NCBI GenBank assembly: GCA_019310425.1
Contig: JAFDEI010000031.1
Coordinates: forward strand, 1 to 42,406
DNA length: 42,406 nt
Direction of reading: 5' to 3'
From: Deltaproteobacteria bacterium
GTDB lineage: Bacteria > Myxococcota_A > UBA9160 > SMWR01
This document shows, in pieces, positions 32,535 through 40,296 of this stretch (position 1 is its first letter; each line of letters starts with the position of its first letter). Both the position numbers and the translations under genes were made by a program. The notes under the pieces were generated by a model, which was given only the letters and a program-made list of their open reading frames with translations, did no database searches and was not told where the DNA came from.

Positions 32535-33613
32535 TCTTCCGCCATCGGGACGAAGCTGCGAAGCACGAGCTGCACGAGCTCGCCCTGCCGACTGGTTCCG
32601 GTCTTCCGAAACACCCGCTTGAGGTGGCTCCGCATCGTGTTGATCGAAACGCCTCTGGTCCGTGAGGCTTCTTCGAGTGTTTGACCGCGCGCCAGATGCT
32701 CGACCAGATCGGATTCGGCCTGCGTGAGGTTGTGAATGCTCCGCACCAGCTCGACCGCGGGCTCGACACCGCTGTCCGGATCGCTCACCAGGACACACGC
32801 CACGATGTCGCGGAGCGCTTCCCCGGGCAACAGTCGCGAGACCGAAACCGGGTAGGCGGCTTCGTCCGACGCGCGCTGCACGACCAGGGCGCCGCCCGCG
32901 GCGGCTTCGGCGGAGGGCGCGATTACTTCGTCGATCAGGCTCTGGAGGATCTCGTCGCTGTCCGGGTCTACCGCACTCAGAGCCCCGTCGACGAGTTCGA
33001 AGCCGTCGCACCGCCCGAGCATCCGCCGCGCGGCGCGGTTCCTGAACTCGACGTTCGCGCCCCCGTCGAGCAGCAGAATGCCGGCCGGCAGACGATCCAT
33101 CACCTCGGCCAGCGCAGTGTTCTGCTGTGATAGTTCGAGGAGATTCCGAATTGTCTCGTACGAACGGTCTAGATGGGGCGCCAGTCGGTCGACGAGCGCG
33201 CGCTGGTCGCTGCTGAAGTCGTCCTCGCCGCGCGTGCGAAACGCAATGACTGCCAAAGCCACACCACCACTGAGCGCGGCCGTAGTCAGGTGCACCAGAT
33301 TCGGAGCACCGGACTCCGCCTCGACGGAAATGAAGCCCAGCTGAGCCTGCCGTCGCGATTCGGCTGATCGCGCGATCGAATCGAGCAGCGCGTCGCCCTG
33401 ATGTCGGGCGGTGTCGGCATCGGCGCCGGCCACGATCAGCGGTTCGACGCCGGGCTCGTTCGGGGAATTGAGCCACAGCCAGACCACGCCCGCGTTGTCG
33501 AGCGCTGCCGACAGCTCGTCCGCAAGTTCCTGCGGGTGCACCTCTCCGACGGTCGTCGCGTAGATCAGGCGAATGAGGTCGAACCCCGTACGCATCACCT
33601 CCGCATCGTGCAT
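32531..33613 (-). CDS. LuxR-type regulator with PAS-like sensor region (first of a pair)
   Basis: A 360-residue regulator built like its neighbour. I take the ATG at 33611-33613, with GAGGA a few bases ahead, over an upstream frame extension. Residues about 1-180 form an N-terminal sensor region, followed by a PAS-like part (MDRLPAGILLLDGGANVEFRNRAARRML). The C-terminal helix-turn-helix is LTQAESDLVEHLARGQTLEE, then GVSINTMRSHLKRVFRKTGTSRQGEL. The two proteins share domain order and motif spacing but only moderate identity, so they are old duplicates. They could form heterodimers, which the ATGA overlap would favour by matching amounts. Targets are unknown; the structured intergenic region lies just upstream. 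Confidence 0.85.
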   Translation of the reverse strand: MHDAEVMRTGFDLIRLIYATTVGEVHPQELADELSAALDNAGVVWLWLNSPNEPGVEPLIVAGADADTARHQGDALLDSIARSAESRRQAQLGFISVEAESGAPNLVHLTTAALSGGVALAVIAFRTRGEDDFSSDQRALVDRLAPHLDRSYETIRNLLELSQQNTALAEVMDRLPAGILLLDGGANVEFRNRAARRMLGRCDGFELVDGALSAVDPDSDEILQSLIDEVIAPSAEAAAGGALVVQRASDEAAYPVSVSRLLPGEALRDIVACVLVSDPDSGVEPAVELVRSIHNLTQAESDLVEHLARGQTLEEASRTRGVSINTMRSHLKRVFRKTGTSRQGELVQLVLRSFVPMAEE

Positions 33614-33850
33614 TTCTGTCCTCAGATCCGGTGAACGCGGACCATGCGACCCCGCGGAACCGATTTGCTGCCGTCGCTTGGGGTCCGCTTCAGGTTTCAG
33701 GGTCTTACTGGCTCGAGAAAAGGAACTCACTCTCAGGCCTCGAGAAGCGCCCGTTCAGCGATTCGCCCTCTCCCGTCGATACCAGGAAGCTCCTCACCAC
33801 GCCACACGCGGTCAGTAGGGTTTTTACCAGAGTCGAAAGGAGGCCCGCCT

Positions 33851-33864
33851 CCCCCAAAAGGGGG
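33851..33864. repeat. CCCCC-AAAA-GGGGG hairpin
   Basis: A perfect five-base stem with an AAAA loop at 33851-33864, 238 bases upstream of the first luxR start. Short, but part of the dense hairpin region. Confidence 0.5.
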
Positions 33865-33884
33865 ATAGCGTCGACCAAATGAAT

Positions 33885-33910
33885 GGGGCCCGCTCGCGAG
33901 AGCGGGCCCC
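33885..33910 (-). terminator. very strong 11-bp stem-loop, terminator-like
   Basis: GGGGCCCGCTC at 33885-33895 pairs perfectly with GAGCGGGCCCC at 33900-33910 around a GCGA loop. GNRA-type tetraloops are especially stable in RNA. On the minus strand it lies 164 bases after the ackA stop and is followed by a weak T-rich run (ATTCATTT), so it probably terminates or insulates ackA transcription before the luxR pair. Confidence 0.65.
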
Positions 33911-33917
33911 AAGGCCG

Positions 33918-33948
33918 CTGAATCGAATTATGCGGTAATTCGAATCAG
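33918..33948. repeat. 13-bp inverted repeat with one mismatch
   Basis: CTGAATCGAATTA at 33918-33930 faces TAATTCGAATCAG at 33936-33948 around TGCGG. One position out of 13 does not pair. It is AT-rich compared with its surroundings, next to the strong GC hairpin. It could be a protein-binding site or a second RNA stem. Confidence 0.6.
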
Positions 33949-34074
33949 TCGGTCATACGAGAGACAGGCGGCACCGAGGTATCACCACCTCTCTGGCATA
34001 CCTGGGTAATATGAAAGGAAAGCCGCAGCCGTGCATCCCCTGAACAGAGGACGGAGAAACCTGAGAGACCGGCG

Positions 34075-35277
34075 TCATTGGCCTCGGTCGGGAGAGCCGG
34101 CGACGACCCCGAATGCCTCGCGTGCGATCGAGAGTTCCTCGTTCGAGGGGATCACGAACAGCGACACGGCCGAGTCGCCCGAGGAGACCAGAGCCTCGGA
34201 ACCGTCGCAGGCTTGGTTTGCGACCGGATCGAGCGACATCCCGAGGCCCTCGAGGCCTGTGAGGATGCGACGGCGAAGCCCCGCGCTGTTCGCGCCCGCA
34301 CCGCCCGTGAATGCCACCGCATCTGCACCGCCGAGAACGGCCAGGTAGGCGCCGATGTACTTGCGCGCGCGGTAGGCGAATACCTCGAGCGCGAGCTCGG
34401 CGCGCGCGTGGCCGGTCGCAGCCGCGCGTTCCAGCTCGCGCACGTCGCTCGACATGCCCGAGATTCCGAGCAGGCCGCTCTCGTGGTTGAGCAGTACCGC
34501 GACATCGCTCGCCGCGATGCCGAGATGCTCTACCAGATGCGCGAAGACGCCGGGGTCGAGATCCCCCGAGCGTGTCCCCATCACGAGCCCTTCGAGGGGC
34601 GTCATGCCCATCGACGTGTCCAGCGATCGGCCGTCCCGAATCGCCGCCATCGAGCAGCCCGCACCGAGATGACAGCTGATGATGCGCGAGTGCCCGTCTG
34701 CGCTCCCGAGCAGCTCCGCGACACGCTGCGCGACGTAGTGGTGCGAGGCGCCATGAAAGCCGTAGCGACGAATTCCATCACGTTCGTAGTACGAGTACGG
34801 GAGCGCATACAGGAACGCATACTCGGGCAAGGAGTGATGAAAGGCGGTGTCGAAGACCGCGACCTGCTGCGCTGCGGGATAGAGATTCGCGGCCGTTCGG
34901 ATACCCAGCAGGCAGATCGGATTGTGCATCGGCGCCAGCGGTGCGAGATCCTCGATCGCCCGCAGGGCTGCGTCGTCGATACGAACCGCCTCACGAAAAT
35001 GCTCACCGCCATGCACCACGCGGTGGGCAACGACATCCGGCTCCCCTGCATCGACCACCTGCTCGAACATCGCAGCTGCCAGCGCTTCGAGCGCACCCGC
35101 GTGCGTGGCGGCGTCGAGCGGTCGAGACAGACTCTGATCGGCGACCTCGCAGTGCAGTGTCGATTCCGGGCGGCCGATCCGCTCGACGGCTCCGCTGGCG
35201 AGAAGCTCCTCGCCAGCCATTTTGTAGAGACTGCTCTTGAGCGACGAGCTGCCGCAGTTGACGACCAGAATCCTCAC
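34075..35277 (-). CDS. ackA: acetate kinase
   Basis: A 400-residue enzyme, the usual length, that makes ATP and acetate from acetyl phosphate in the cytoplasm. I take the GTG at 35275-35277, which gives the family start VRILVVNCGSSSLK; the open frame continues upstream without similarity. ASKHA-fold motifs are HRVVHGGEHF, MHNPICLLGI, FDTAFHHSLPEYAFLYALPY, RYGFHGASHHYV, HLGAGCSMAAI and GMTPLEGLVMGTRSGDLDPG. It follows the aminotransferase by 61 bases on the same strand. Xsc, divergent from that pair, makes acetyl phosphate, so AckA here would complete substrate-level ATP formation. Phosphotransacetylase, more usual with Xsc, is absent from the window. Confidence 0.95.
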   Translation of the reverse strand: MRILVVNCGSSSLKSSLYKMAGEELLASGAVERIGRPESTLHCEVADQSLSRPLDAATHAGALEALAAAMFEQVVDAGEPDVVAHRVVHGGEHFREAVRIDDAALRAIEDLAPLAPMHNPICLLGIRTAANLYPAAQQVAVFDTAFHHSLPEYAFLYALPYSYYERDGIRRYGFHGASHHYVAQRVAELLGSADGHSRIISCHLGAGCSMAAIRDGRSLDTSMGMTPLEGLVMGTRSGDLDPGVFAHLVEHLGIAASDVAVLLNHESGLLGISGMSSDVRELERAAATGHARAELALEVFAYRARKYIGAYLAVLGGADAVAFTGGAGANSAGLRRRILTGLEGLGMSLDPVANQACDGSEALVSSGDSAVSLFVIPSNEELSIAREAFGVVAGSPDRGQ

Positions 35278-35338
35278 GGCCGGCCAGCCACGCCGCACGC
35301 GTTTCGAGTGGTCGGGATTTCGCCGCTGCCGATTCGCA

Positions 35339-36694
35339 TCAGCCGGTCGTGCGCGGCGAGTCATCAGTGGAGAGTTCCTCGAACAGCGCCGCTTCGATCG
35401 CGGATACCAGCAGATCCGCCTCCTCGTTTCCCAGTGTGAGCGGGGGCGCGAGGATCAGCACGTTCGAGCGATCCGGTGTCGCATTGGTGGTACGGCCGAT
35501 GATGACTCCATGTCGTGCACAGCTTGCAACGACCGCGCCCAGGAGTGCGGGCGCGAGCGGCTGCCGGCTCTCACCATCTGCGACCAACTCGATCCCGATC
35601 AGCAGGCCTTTACCACGGATGTCGCCCACGTTGGGATGTCGCGCCAGGTGCTGAAGCTTGGCCATCAACGCGCGGCCCATCTCGGCGGCACGCGCGACGA
35701 GCCCCTCGCGTTCGATGATCTCGATATTCCGGAGCGCAACTGCCGTCGCGACGGGATGGCCGCCGTAGGTGTTGATGTGCCGGAAGTGCCGGAGGTCTCC
35801 GGTCGCGCCCTGGAAAGCGTCGAAGACCTTGGACTTTGCAACGGTCGCGGCCAGCGGCATGTAGCCGCTGGCAATCCCCTTCGCGAGCGTCATGAGATCG
35901 GGCGTGACACCCCAGTGCTGGTGGCCGAACATCCTTCCGGTGCGGCCAAAGCCGGTGACGACCTCGTCGAGGATCAACAACACACCGTAGCGATCGCAGA
36001 TCTCGCGCACGCCCGGCAAGTAGTCGTCGGGCGGTACGAGTACGCCGCCTCCCGCGATGATGGGCTCCATGATGAACGCCGCTACGGTATCGGGGCCCTC
36101 GCGGAGAATCGTCTTCTCGAGCGCATCCTCGCAATCGCCGACTTCGCGATAGGGATCGGGTGCTTCGGTAAAGACGAAGCCCGGCACGAGCGGCTCGTAG
36201 CCGAATCGGCGCTCAGCCTGGCCGGTCGCACTCAGTGCGCCCATCGTGGCGCCGTGGTAGCCGCGATTGCGCGCGACGATCTTGAACCGGCCCGCCTTGC
36301 CGATCTGTGCCTGGTACTGCCGGGCAATCTTGAATGCGGCTTCATTCGCCTCGGAACCGCTGTTCGAGAAGTAGACCCTTCCGGGATAGCCGAGCATCTC
36401 GACGAGTTTGCTCGCGAGCCGAATCGCGGGCTCGTGGCTGAGCGTCATCGGCACGTACGCGAGGCGAGCCATCTGCTCACGCGCGACATCCGCGAGTTCT
36501 TCGCGGCCGTGCCCGACGTTTACGCACCAGAGCCCCGAAACACCGTCGAGCCAGCGCCCGCCGTTCGCGTCGTAGAGGAAGCTCCCGGAAGCACGCTCGA
36601 TCCGCCTGGGAGGAGTCGCCGCGAGCCCCCGATGCTGGAGCATCGGGTGCCAGAGACAAGCCAGGTCGAGGTCGATCAGCTCGCGGTCGTCCAT
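35339..36694 (-). CDS. class-III aminotransferase, probable taurine-pyruvate type
   Basis: A 451-residue PLP enzyme. I choose the ATG at 36692-36694 ([18 protein letters not shown]); the frame is open upstream into the divergent promoter. Motifs are [20 protein letters not shown] for cofactor phosphate, [31 protein letters not shown] with the PLP-binding Asp, and [18 protein letters not shown] with the Schiff-base Lys. Substrate cannot be read from sequence alone, but divergence from xsc and linkage to ackA point to taurine-pyruvate aminotransferase (Tpa), which makes sulfoacetaldehyde and alanine. Beta-alanine-pyruvate aminotransferase is the main alternative. No alanine dehydrogenase, taurine transporter or TauR-type regulator is in the window. 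Confidence 0.82.
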   Translation of the reverse strand: MDDRELIDLDLACLWHPMLQHRGLAATPPRRIERASGSFLYDANGGRWLDGVSGLWCVNVGHGREELADVAREQMARLAYVPMTLSHEPAIRLASKLVEMLGYPGRVYFSNSGSEANEAAFKIARQYQAQIGKAGRFKIVARNRGYHGATMGALSATGQAERRFGYEPLVPGFVFTEAPDPYREVGDCEDALEKTILREGPDTVAAFIMEPIIAGGGVLVPPDDYLPGVREICDRYGVLLILDEVVTGFGRTGRMFGHQHWGVTPDLMTLAKGIASGYMPLAATVAKSKVFDAFQGATGDLRHFRHINTYGGHPVATAVALRNIEIIEREGLVARAAEMGRALMAKLQHLARHPNVGDIRGKGLLIGIELVADGESRQPLAPALLGAVVASCARHGVIIGRTTNATPDRSNVLILAPPLTLGNEEADLLVSAIEAALFEELSTDDSPRTTG

Positions 36695-36899
36695 GGGGTC
36701 TACTGCCTCGCAAGCCTCGTCACGGCCATGCGCCAGAGTAACGCGTTTGGAAGCAATCGATTCCGATTGGAACCAGGCTGCTGGAAATTGCGGCGAAGCG
36801 ACTGAATCGAGGCCTGAATGCCCGGCCGGTATTCGTCCTCGAATAAGCGATATGGTCCCGGGCGGGCTGTGGGCCGAATCCACCCGGACGGAGAAAACG
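36695..36899. promoter_or_regulatory. shared divergent promoter region of the taurine genes
   Basis: This 205-base region lies between the aminotransferase and xsc starts and must drive both. AATCG (36755-36759) and CGATT (36764-36768) form an inverted repeat around ATTC, flanked by TGGAA direct repeats, a possible operator. No convincing promoter boxes stand out. The symmetry is consistent with one regulator controlling both directions. Confidence 0.4.
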
Positions 36900-38618
36900 A
36901 TGACACGCATCAGCGCGAGTGAAGCATTCGTCGAGACACTCGTGGCCCACGGGGTCACGGATGTCTTCGGCATCGTGGGCTCCGCCTACATGGACGCATT
37001 GGATCTCTTTCCCGGTGCCGGAATCCGCTTCATCTCGGTGGCCCACGAGCAGAACGCCGCCCACATGGCCGACGGCTATTCGCGTGTGTCGAATCGCCAC
37101 GGCGTCTGCATCGGACAGAATGGCCCGGGGATTACGAACTTCGTCACCGCAATCGCAGCGGCATACTGGGCCCACTCGCCCGTCGTCGCCATCACGCCCG
37201 AGACCGGCAGCATGGGGATGGGTCTCGGTGGCTTCCAGGAGACCGACCAGCTGCCGATCTTCTCGAAGATCACGAAGTACCAGGCCCACGTCAGTCGGCC
37301 GGAGCGCATCGCGGAACTCACCCACCGAGCGTTCACGATCGCCCAGCTCGAGCGCGGACCGACCCAGATCAACATCCCGCGAGATCATTTCTACGGCGAG
37401 TTCGACGCAGAGATCGCGACCCCCGCGCCGATCGAGCGATCAGCGGGCGGAAGCGAGAGCCTCGAAGCCGCTGCAGAACTCCTGGCGGGGGCGCGTTTCC
37501 CGGTGATCCTCGTCGGCGGCGGTGTGGTGATGTCGGGCGGGCAGGCCGAGGCGATCGCACTCGCCGAGCACCTCGGCGCTCCGGTGATCACGAGCTACCT
37601 CCACAATGATGCTTTTCCCGCGAGCCACCCCCTGATGTGCGGTCCGATCGGTTACCAGGGCTCGAAATCCGCGATGCGAATCGTCGCGCAGGCGGACGTC
37701 GTGCTCGCGCTCGGGTCGCGCCTCGGCCCGTTCGGCACCCTGCCGCAGTACGGTATGGAGTACTGGCCCGCAGACGCGAAGATCATCCAGATCGACAGCA
37801 ACGCGCGCGCACTCGGCCTGGTCCGACCGTTCGAGGTCGGCATCTGCGGCGACGCCAAGGCCGCGGCCGCGGAGATCTTGCGCCGCCTTTCGAAGCCCGA
37901 CCGCAAGGCACCGGTGCTCGACGGCGCGGCGGCGCGGCGCAATGAGATCGCCGACCAGAACCGCCGCTGGGAGACAGAACTCGACTCGTTGTCGAGCGCC
38001 GACGGCTCGCCGATCTCGCCGCGCCGATGCCTGCGCGAGCTCGAGAAGGCGCTACCCGAAGCGGCGATCGTATCCACCGACATCGGCAACATCTGCTCGG
38101 TCTCGAACAGCTACCTGCGCTTCGAGCAACCGAACAGCTTCCTCGCAGCGATGAGCTTCGGCAACTGCGGCTACGCGTTCCCGACCGCGATGGGGGCCAA
38201 GGTCGCAGCCCCCGATCGGCCCGTCGTCGCCTACGTGGGCGACGGCGCATGGGGGATGAGCCTGGCCGAAGTCATGACCTGCGTGCGCGAGCAGATTCCC
38301 GTCACCGCGGTGGTGTTCAACAACGGGCAGTGGGGCGCCGAGAAGCGCAACCAGATCGACTTCTACGACAACCGCTTCCTCGGCACCAACCTCGTGAACC
38401 CGAGCTTCGCCGAGATCGCACGCGCGATGGGTGCGGACGGCATTCGCGTCGACGCCCCCGACCAGGTAGGCGACGCGCTTCGACAAGCAACCAGCTCAGA
38501 CCGTGCGACAGTGCTCGAAGTGATGGTCACACAAGAACTCGGCGACCCGTTCCGCCGCGACGCACTCGCCAAGCCCGTGCGACTGCTCGAGAAGTACCGC
38601 GACTTCGGGACGTCCTGA
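36900..38618 (+). CDS. xsc: sulfoacetaldehyde acetyltransferase
   Basis: A 572-residue thiamine-diphosphate enzyme converting sulfoacetaldehyde and phosphate to acetyl phosphate and sulfite. I take the ATG at 36900, with GGAGA at 36890-36894 and a five-base spacer. The sequence follows Xsc closely: GIVGSAYMDALDLFPGAGIR, catalytic Glu50 in VAHEQNAAHMADGYSRVS, GQNGPGITNFVTAIAAAYWAHSP, GGFQETDQLPIFSKITKYQ and NIPRDHFYGEF. The ThDP-Mg motif begins VGDGAWGM (Gly447-Asp448-Gly449) and ends with NNGQWGAEKRNQ. Xsc is distinct from acetolactate synthases by these stretches. Divergent aminotransferase and ackA complete a taurine or sulfoacetaldehyde route. No sulfite exporter or dehydrogenase is seen. 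Confidence 0.93.
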   Translation: MTRISASEAFVETLVAHGVTDVFGIVGSAYMDALDLFPGAGIRFISVAHEQNAAHMADGYSRVSNRHGVCIGQNGPGITNFVTAIAAAYWAHSPVVAITPETGSMGMGLGGFQETDQLPIFSKITKYQAHVSRPERIAELTHRAFTIAQLERGPTQINIPRDHFYGEFDAEIATPAPIERSAGGSESLEAAAELLAGARFPVILVGGGVVMSGGQAEAIALAEHLGAPVITSYLHNDAFPASHPLMCGPIGYQGSKSAMRIVAQADVVLALGSRLGPFGTLPQYGMEYWPADAKIIQIDSNARALGLVRPFEVGICGDAKAAAAEILRRLSKPDRKAPVLDGAAARRNEIADQNRRWETELDSLSSADGSPISPRRCLRELEKALPEAAIVSTDIGNICSVSNSYLRFEQPNSFLAAMSFGNCGYAFPTAMGAKVAAPDRPVVAYVGDGAWGMSLAEVMTCVREQIPVTAVVFNNGQWGAEKRNQIDFYDNRFLGTNLVNPSFAEIARAMGADGIRVDAPDQVGDALRQATSSDRATVLEVMVTQELGDPFRRDALAKPVRLLEKYRDFGTS

Positions 38619-38705
38619 ACGCCCCATCGAGGTGAATCCTGCAGCATCGCCGAGCGGCACCCATGGGCCACGCGAAGGTCACTGGCGCTCGAAAGATCGT
38701 CCGAA

Positions 38706-40142
38706 TCATGCCTCGACGGCGGCTCCAGACGCACTCGTCTCGACTCCGGCAATCTTGGCGAGCTGCACGAACGACTCCTGGATCCGCGTGACGAAATCGG
38801 CGAGGTCGGGCACCAGGCCGAGGTCGGCGTTGAAACCCCAGCAGACATTGCCGTTGTAGCTGATGAGCGCAATCCCGAGCCCGACATTCGCGAGCAGCGG
38901 CACCTGTGGATACATCGCGAGCAGCTCGGAACCGAGCGTGTAGAGCGGAAACTGCGGGCCCGGCACATTGGTGACGATCGAATTCATGGTGCCGGAAGCC
39001 GCCTGCGCGCCGAGAGACACCAACGCGTTGGGCATGACGCCCATCATGCCGATGATCATGTCCGCACCCAACGCTTGATGCGAATCCTTGAGTTCCTGCG
39101 TCGTTTCGTGAATACGCTCGAGCTGCTTACGCGGGTCGGACTCTCCAACCGGAAGGCGCACGAGCCAACCCGAGACTCGATTCCCGAGCTTGCCGCGATC
39201 TTCGTCACTGCGAACGCTCACGGGTGCCTGGACACGGAAGTCGAGACCACTCGGGTCGATGCGGCGACGCATCAGGTAGCTTCGGAACGCACCCGTCACC
39301 ACGGTCAGCACGACATCGTTGACGGTGCACTTCATACCGCGCCGAATCGCCTTCACGTCTGCGAGCGGCACCTTCCACCAATCGAACAAGCGGTGCGGGC
39401 CGAGGGGACCGTTGATCGGCGTCGGCGAGGCGTAGCTGGACTGACTCGCAATTGCACTGCGCACCGCGCGGGTCCGCAGCATCAGCTCTTCGCGCAAGTT
39501 CTCGGTCTCACGCCGGAACTCCCGGAATCCCCGCAGTGCGCGGAGTGGCATGCCGAGCCGAATACGCGCGGCATCGCGAACGAGTTCCGACCCGGTCGGC
39601 TCGGGGCGCGGAATGTAACGGGGCCCCTCTTCGAGCTCTGTATCGGGCGTCAGACGCATCAGGATCTGCGAGATGTCGACGCCCGACGAACCGTCGATCA
39701 TGCAGTGATGAATCTTGCTGATCATCGCGAAGCGGTCACCCTCGAGCCCCTCCACCACCCAGATTTCCCAGAGCGGTCGGTCGCGATCCAACTGCTGCGC
39801 CATCACACGGGCAGCGAGCTTCTTGAGCTGTGTCTCGGAACCGGGCTTGGGGAGGCTGGTGTGCCGCACGTGGTAGTCGATATTGAAGTGGGGGTCGTCG
39901 ACCCAGACCGGATGCGCCTCGATCGGAACCCACTTGAGCTTCTGGCGATAACGCGGGATCCGGTGCAACACCGATTCGATGAAGTGCTTGAACCTGTCGA
40001 ACGCGACCCCGCCATCGTCGCTCGCGAGCGGCCCGAGTTCGAGGATCAGCGTCGAGGCGACGTGCATGTGGAGATTCGGCGTTTCCCAGAGTAGAAACGT
40101 CGTGTCCTGGCCGGAAAGTCGGTCGTAACTGTATCGTGCCAC
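38706..40142 (-). CDS. wax ester synthase/diacylglycerol acyltransferase (WS/DGAT)
   Basis: A 478-residue enzyme that forms wax esters or triacylglycerol from acyl-CoA. I take the GTG at 40140-40142, which has AAGGAG six bases ahead and gives the usual ARYSYDRLSGQDTTFLLWE start. The catalytic motif HHxxxDG is HHCMIDG at 145-151. PLWEIWVVEGL precedes it at about 123-133, and CTVNDVVLTVVTGAFR and SIVTNVPGPQFPLY are the conserved C-terminal elements. The length is normal for this membrane-associated family. It indicates storage-lipid synthesis or possibly lipid remodelling. The molybdoenzyme gene on the same strand ends 154 bases upstream, so they may be separate transcripts. Confidence 0.93.
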   Translation of the reverse strand: MARYSYDRLSGQDTTFLLWETPNLHMHVASTLILELGPLASDDGGVAFDRFKHFIESVLHRIPRYRQKLKWVPIEAHPVWVDDPHFNIDYHVRHTSLPKPGSETQLKKLAARVMAQQLDRDRPLWEIWVVEGLEGDRFAMISKIHHCMIDGSSGVDISQILMRLTPDTELEEGPRYIPRPEPTGSELVRDAARIRLGMPLRALRGFREFRRETENLREELMLRTRAVRSAIASQSSYASPTPINGPLGPHRLFDWWKVPLADVKAIRRGMKCTVNDVVLTVVTGAFRSYLMRRRIDPSGLDFRVQAPVSVRSDEDRGKLGNRVSGWLVRLPVGESDPRKQLERIHETTQELKDSHQALGADMIIGMMGVMPNALVSLGAQAASGTMNSIVTNVPGPQFPLYTLGSELLAMYPQVPLLANVGLGIALISYNGNVCWGFNADLGLVPDLADFVTRIQESFVQLAKIAGVETSASGAAVEA

Positions 40143-40164
40143 TCGGATCTCCTTCCCCGAACTC

Positions 40165-40193
40165 ACTGTCTCGCCAGCGCGCGACACTGTCAA
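40165..40193 (-). promoter_or_regulatory. candidate promoter of the WS/DGAT gene
   Basis: A consensus TTGACA -35 box lies at 40193-40188 on the minus strand. A 17-base spacer leads to a weak GACAGT -10 at 40170-40165, about 23 bases before the GTG. GACAGTGTC around the -35 is itself a small palindrome and GACAGTG recurs at the -10, so a repressor site is possible. Confidence 0.4.
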
Positions 40194-40296
40194 GTCACAT
40201 CGTGAATCCAAGACGCCGGCCTCTCGGTCGAAGCAGGCAGGAAAACCGAAGATCCAAGGGGGGGCCGCGGCGGCCGAACCTCGCCGTTGCCCGCAT

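Larger units (their letters stand above)
33614..34074. other. 461-base intergenic region rich in stem-loops
   Basis: Between the luxR pair and ackA, both on the minus strand, I see no supported gene. From 33851 to 34013 the sequence holds five separate inverted repeats (listed individually where strong). A GAGGT-N6-ACCTC hairpin is at 33976-33991 and CATA-N9-TATG at 33997-34013. The dense pairing suggests an ackA transcript end, a leader for the luxR pair, or a structured RNA. I cannot match it to a known riboswitch. Confidence 0.55.

Noticed and set aside
32535-33476. N-terminal extension of the second luxR gene to 695 residues
   Set aside because: The extension is an Arg-rich out-of-frame reading of the first luxR gene. 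The ATG at 32534 gives a normal family protein and an ATGA overlap.
33741-33790. Glycine-riboswitch-like string CTCTCAGGC near GGAGAG complement
   Set aside because: The surrounding pairing and the conserved core of a glycine aptamer are absent, and the gene context (luxR) does not fit.
34001-34020. TPP-riboswitch-like CCTGGGTAAT
   Set aside because: No upstream CTGAGA element and no thiamine gene beside it, so only a chance match.
36695-36973. Longer start for the aminotransferase at 36973
   Set aside because: It would run into the divergent xsc coding region and adds sequence not seen in the family; the ATG at 36694 gives the normal length.
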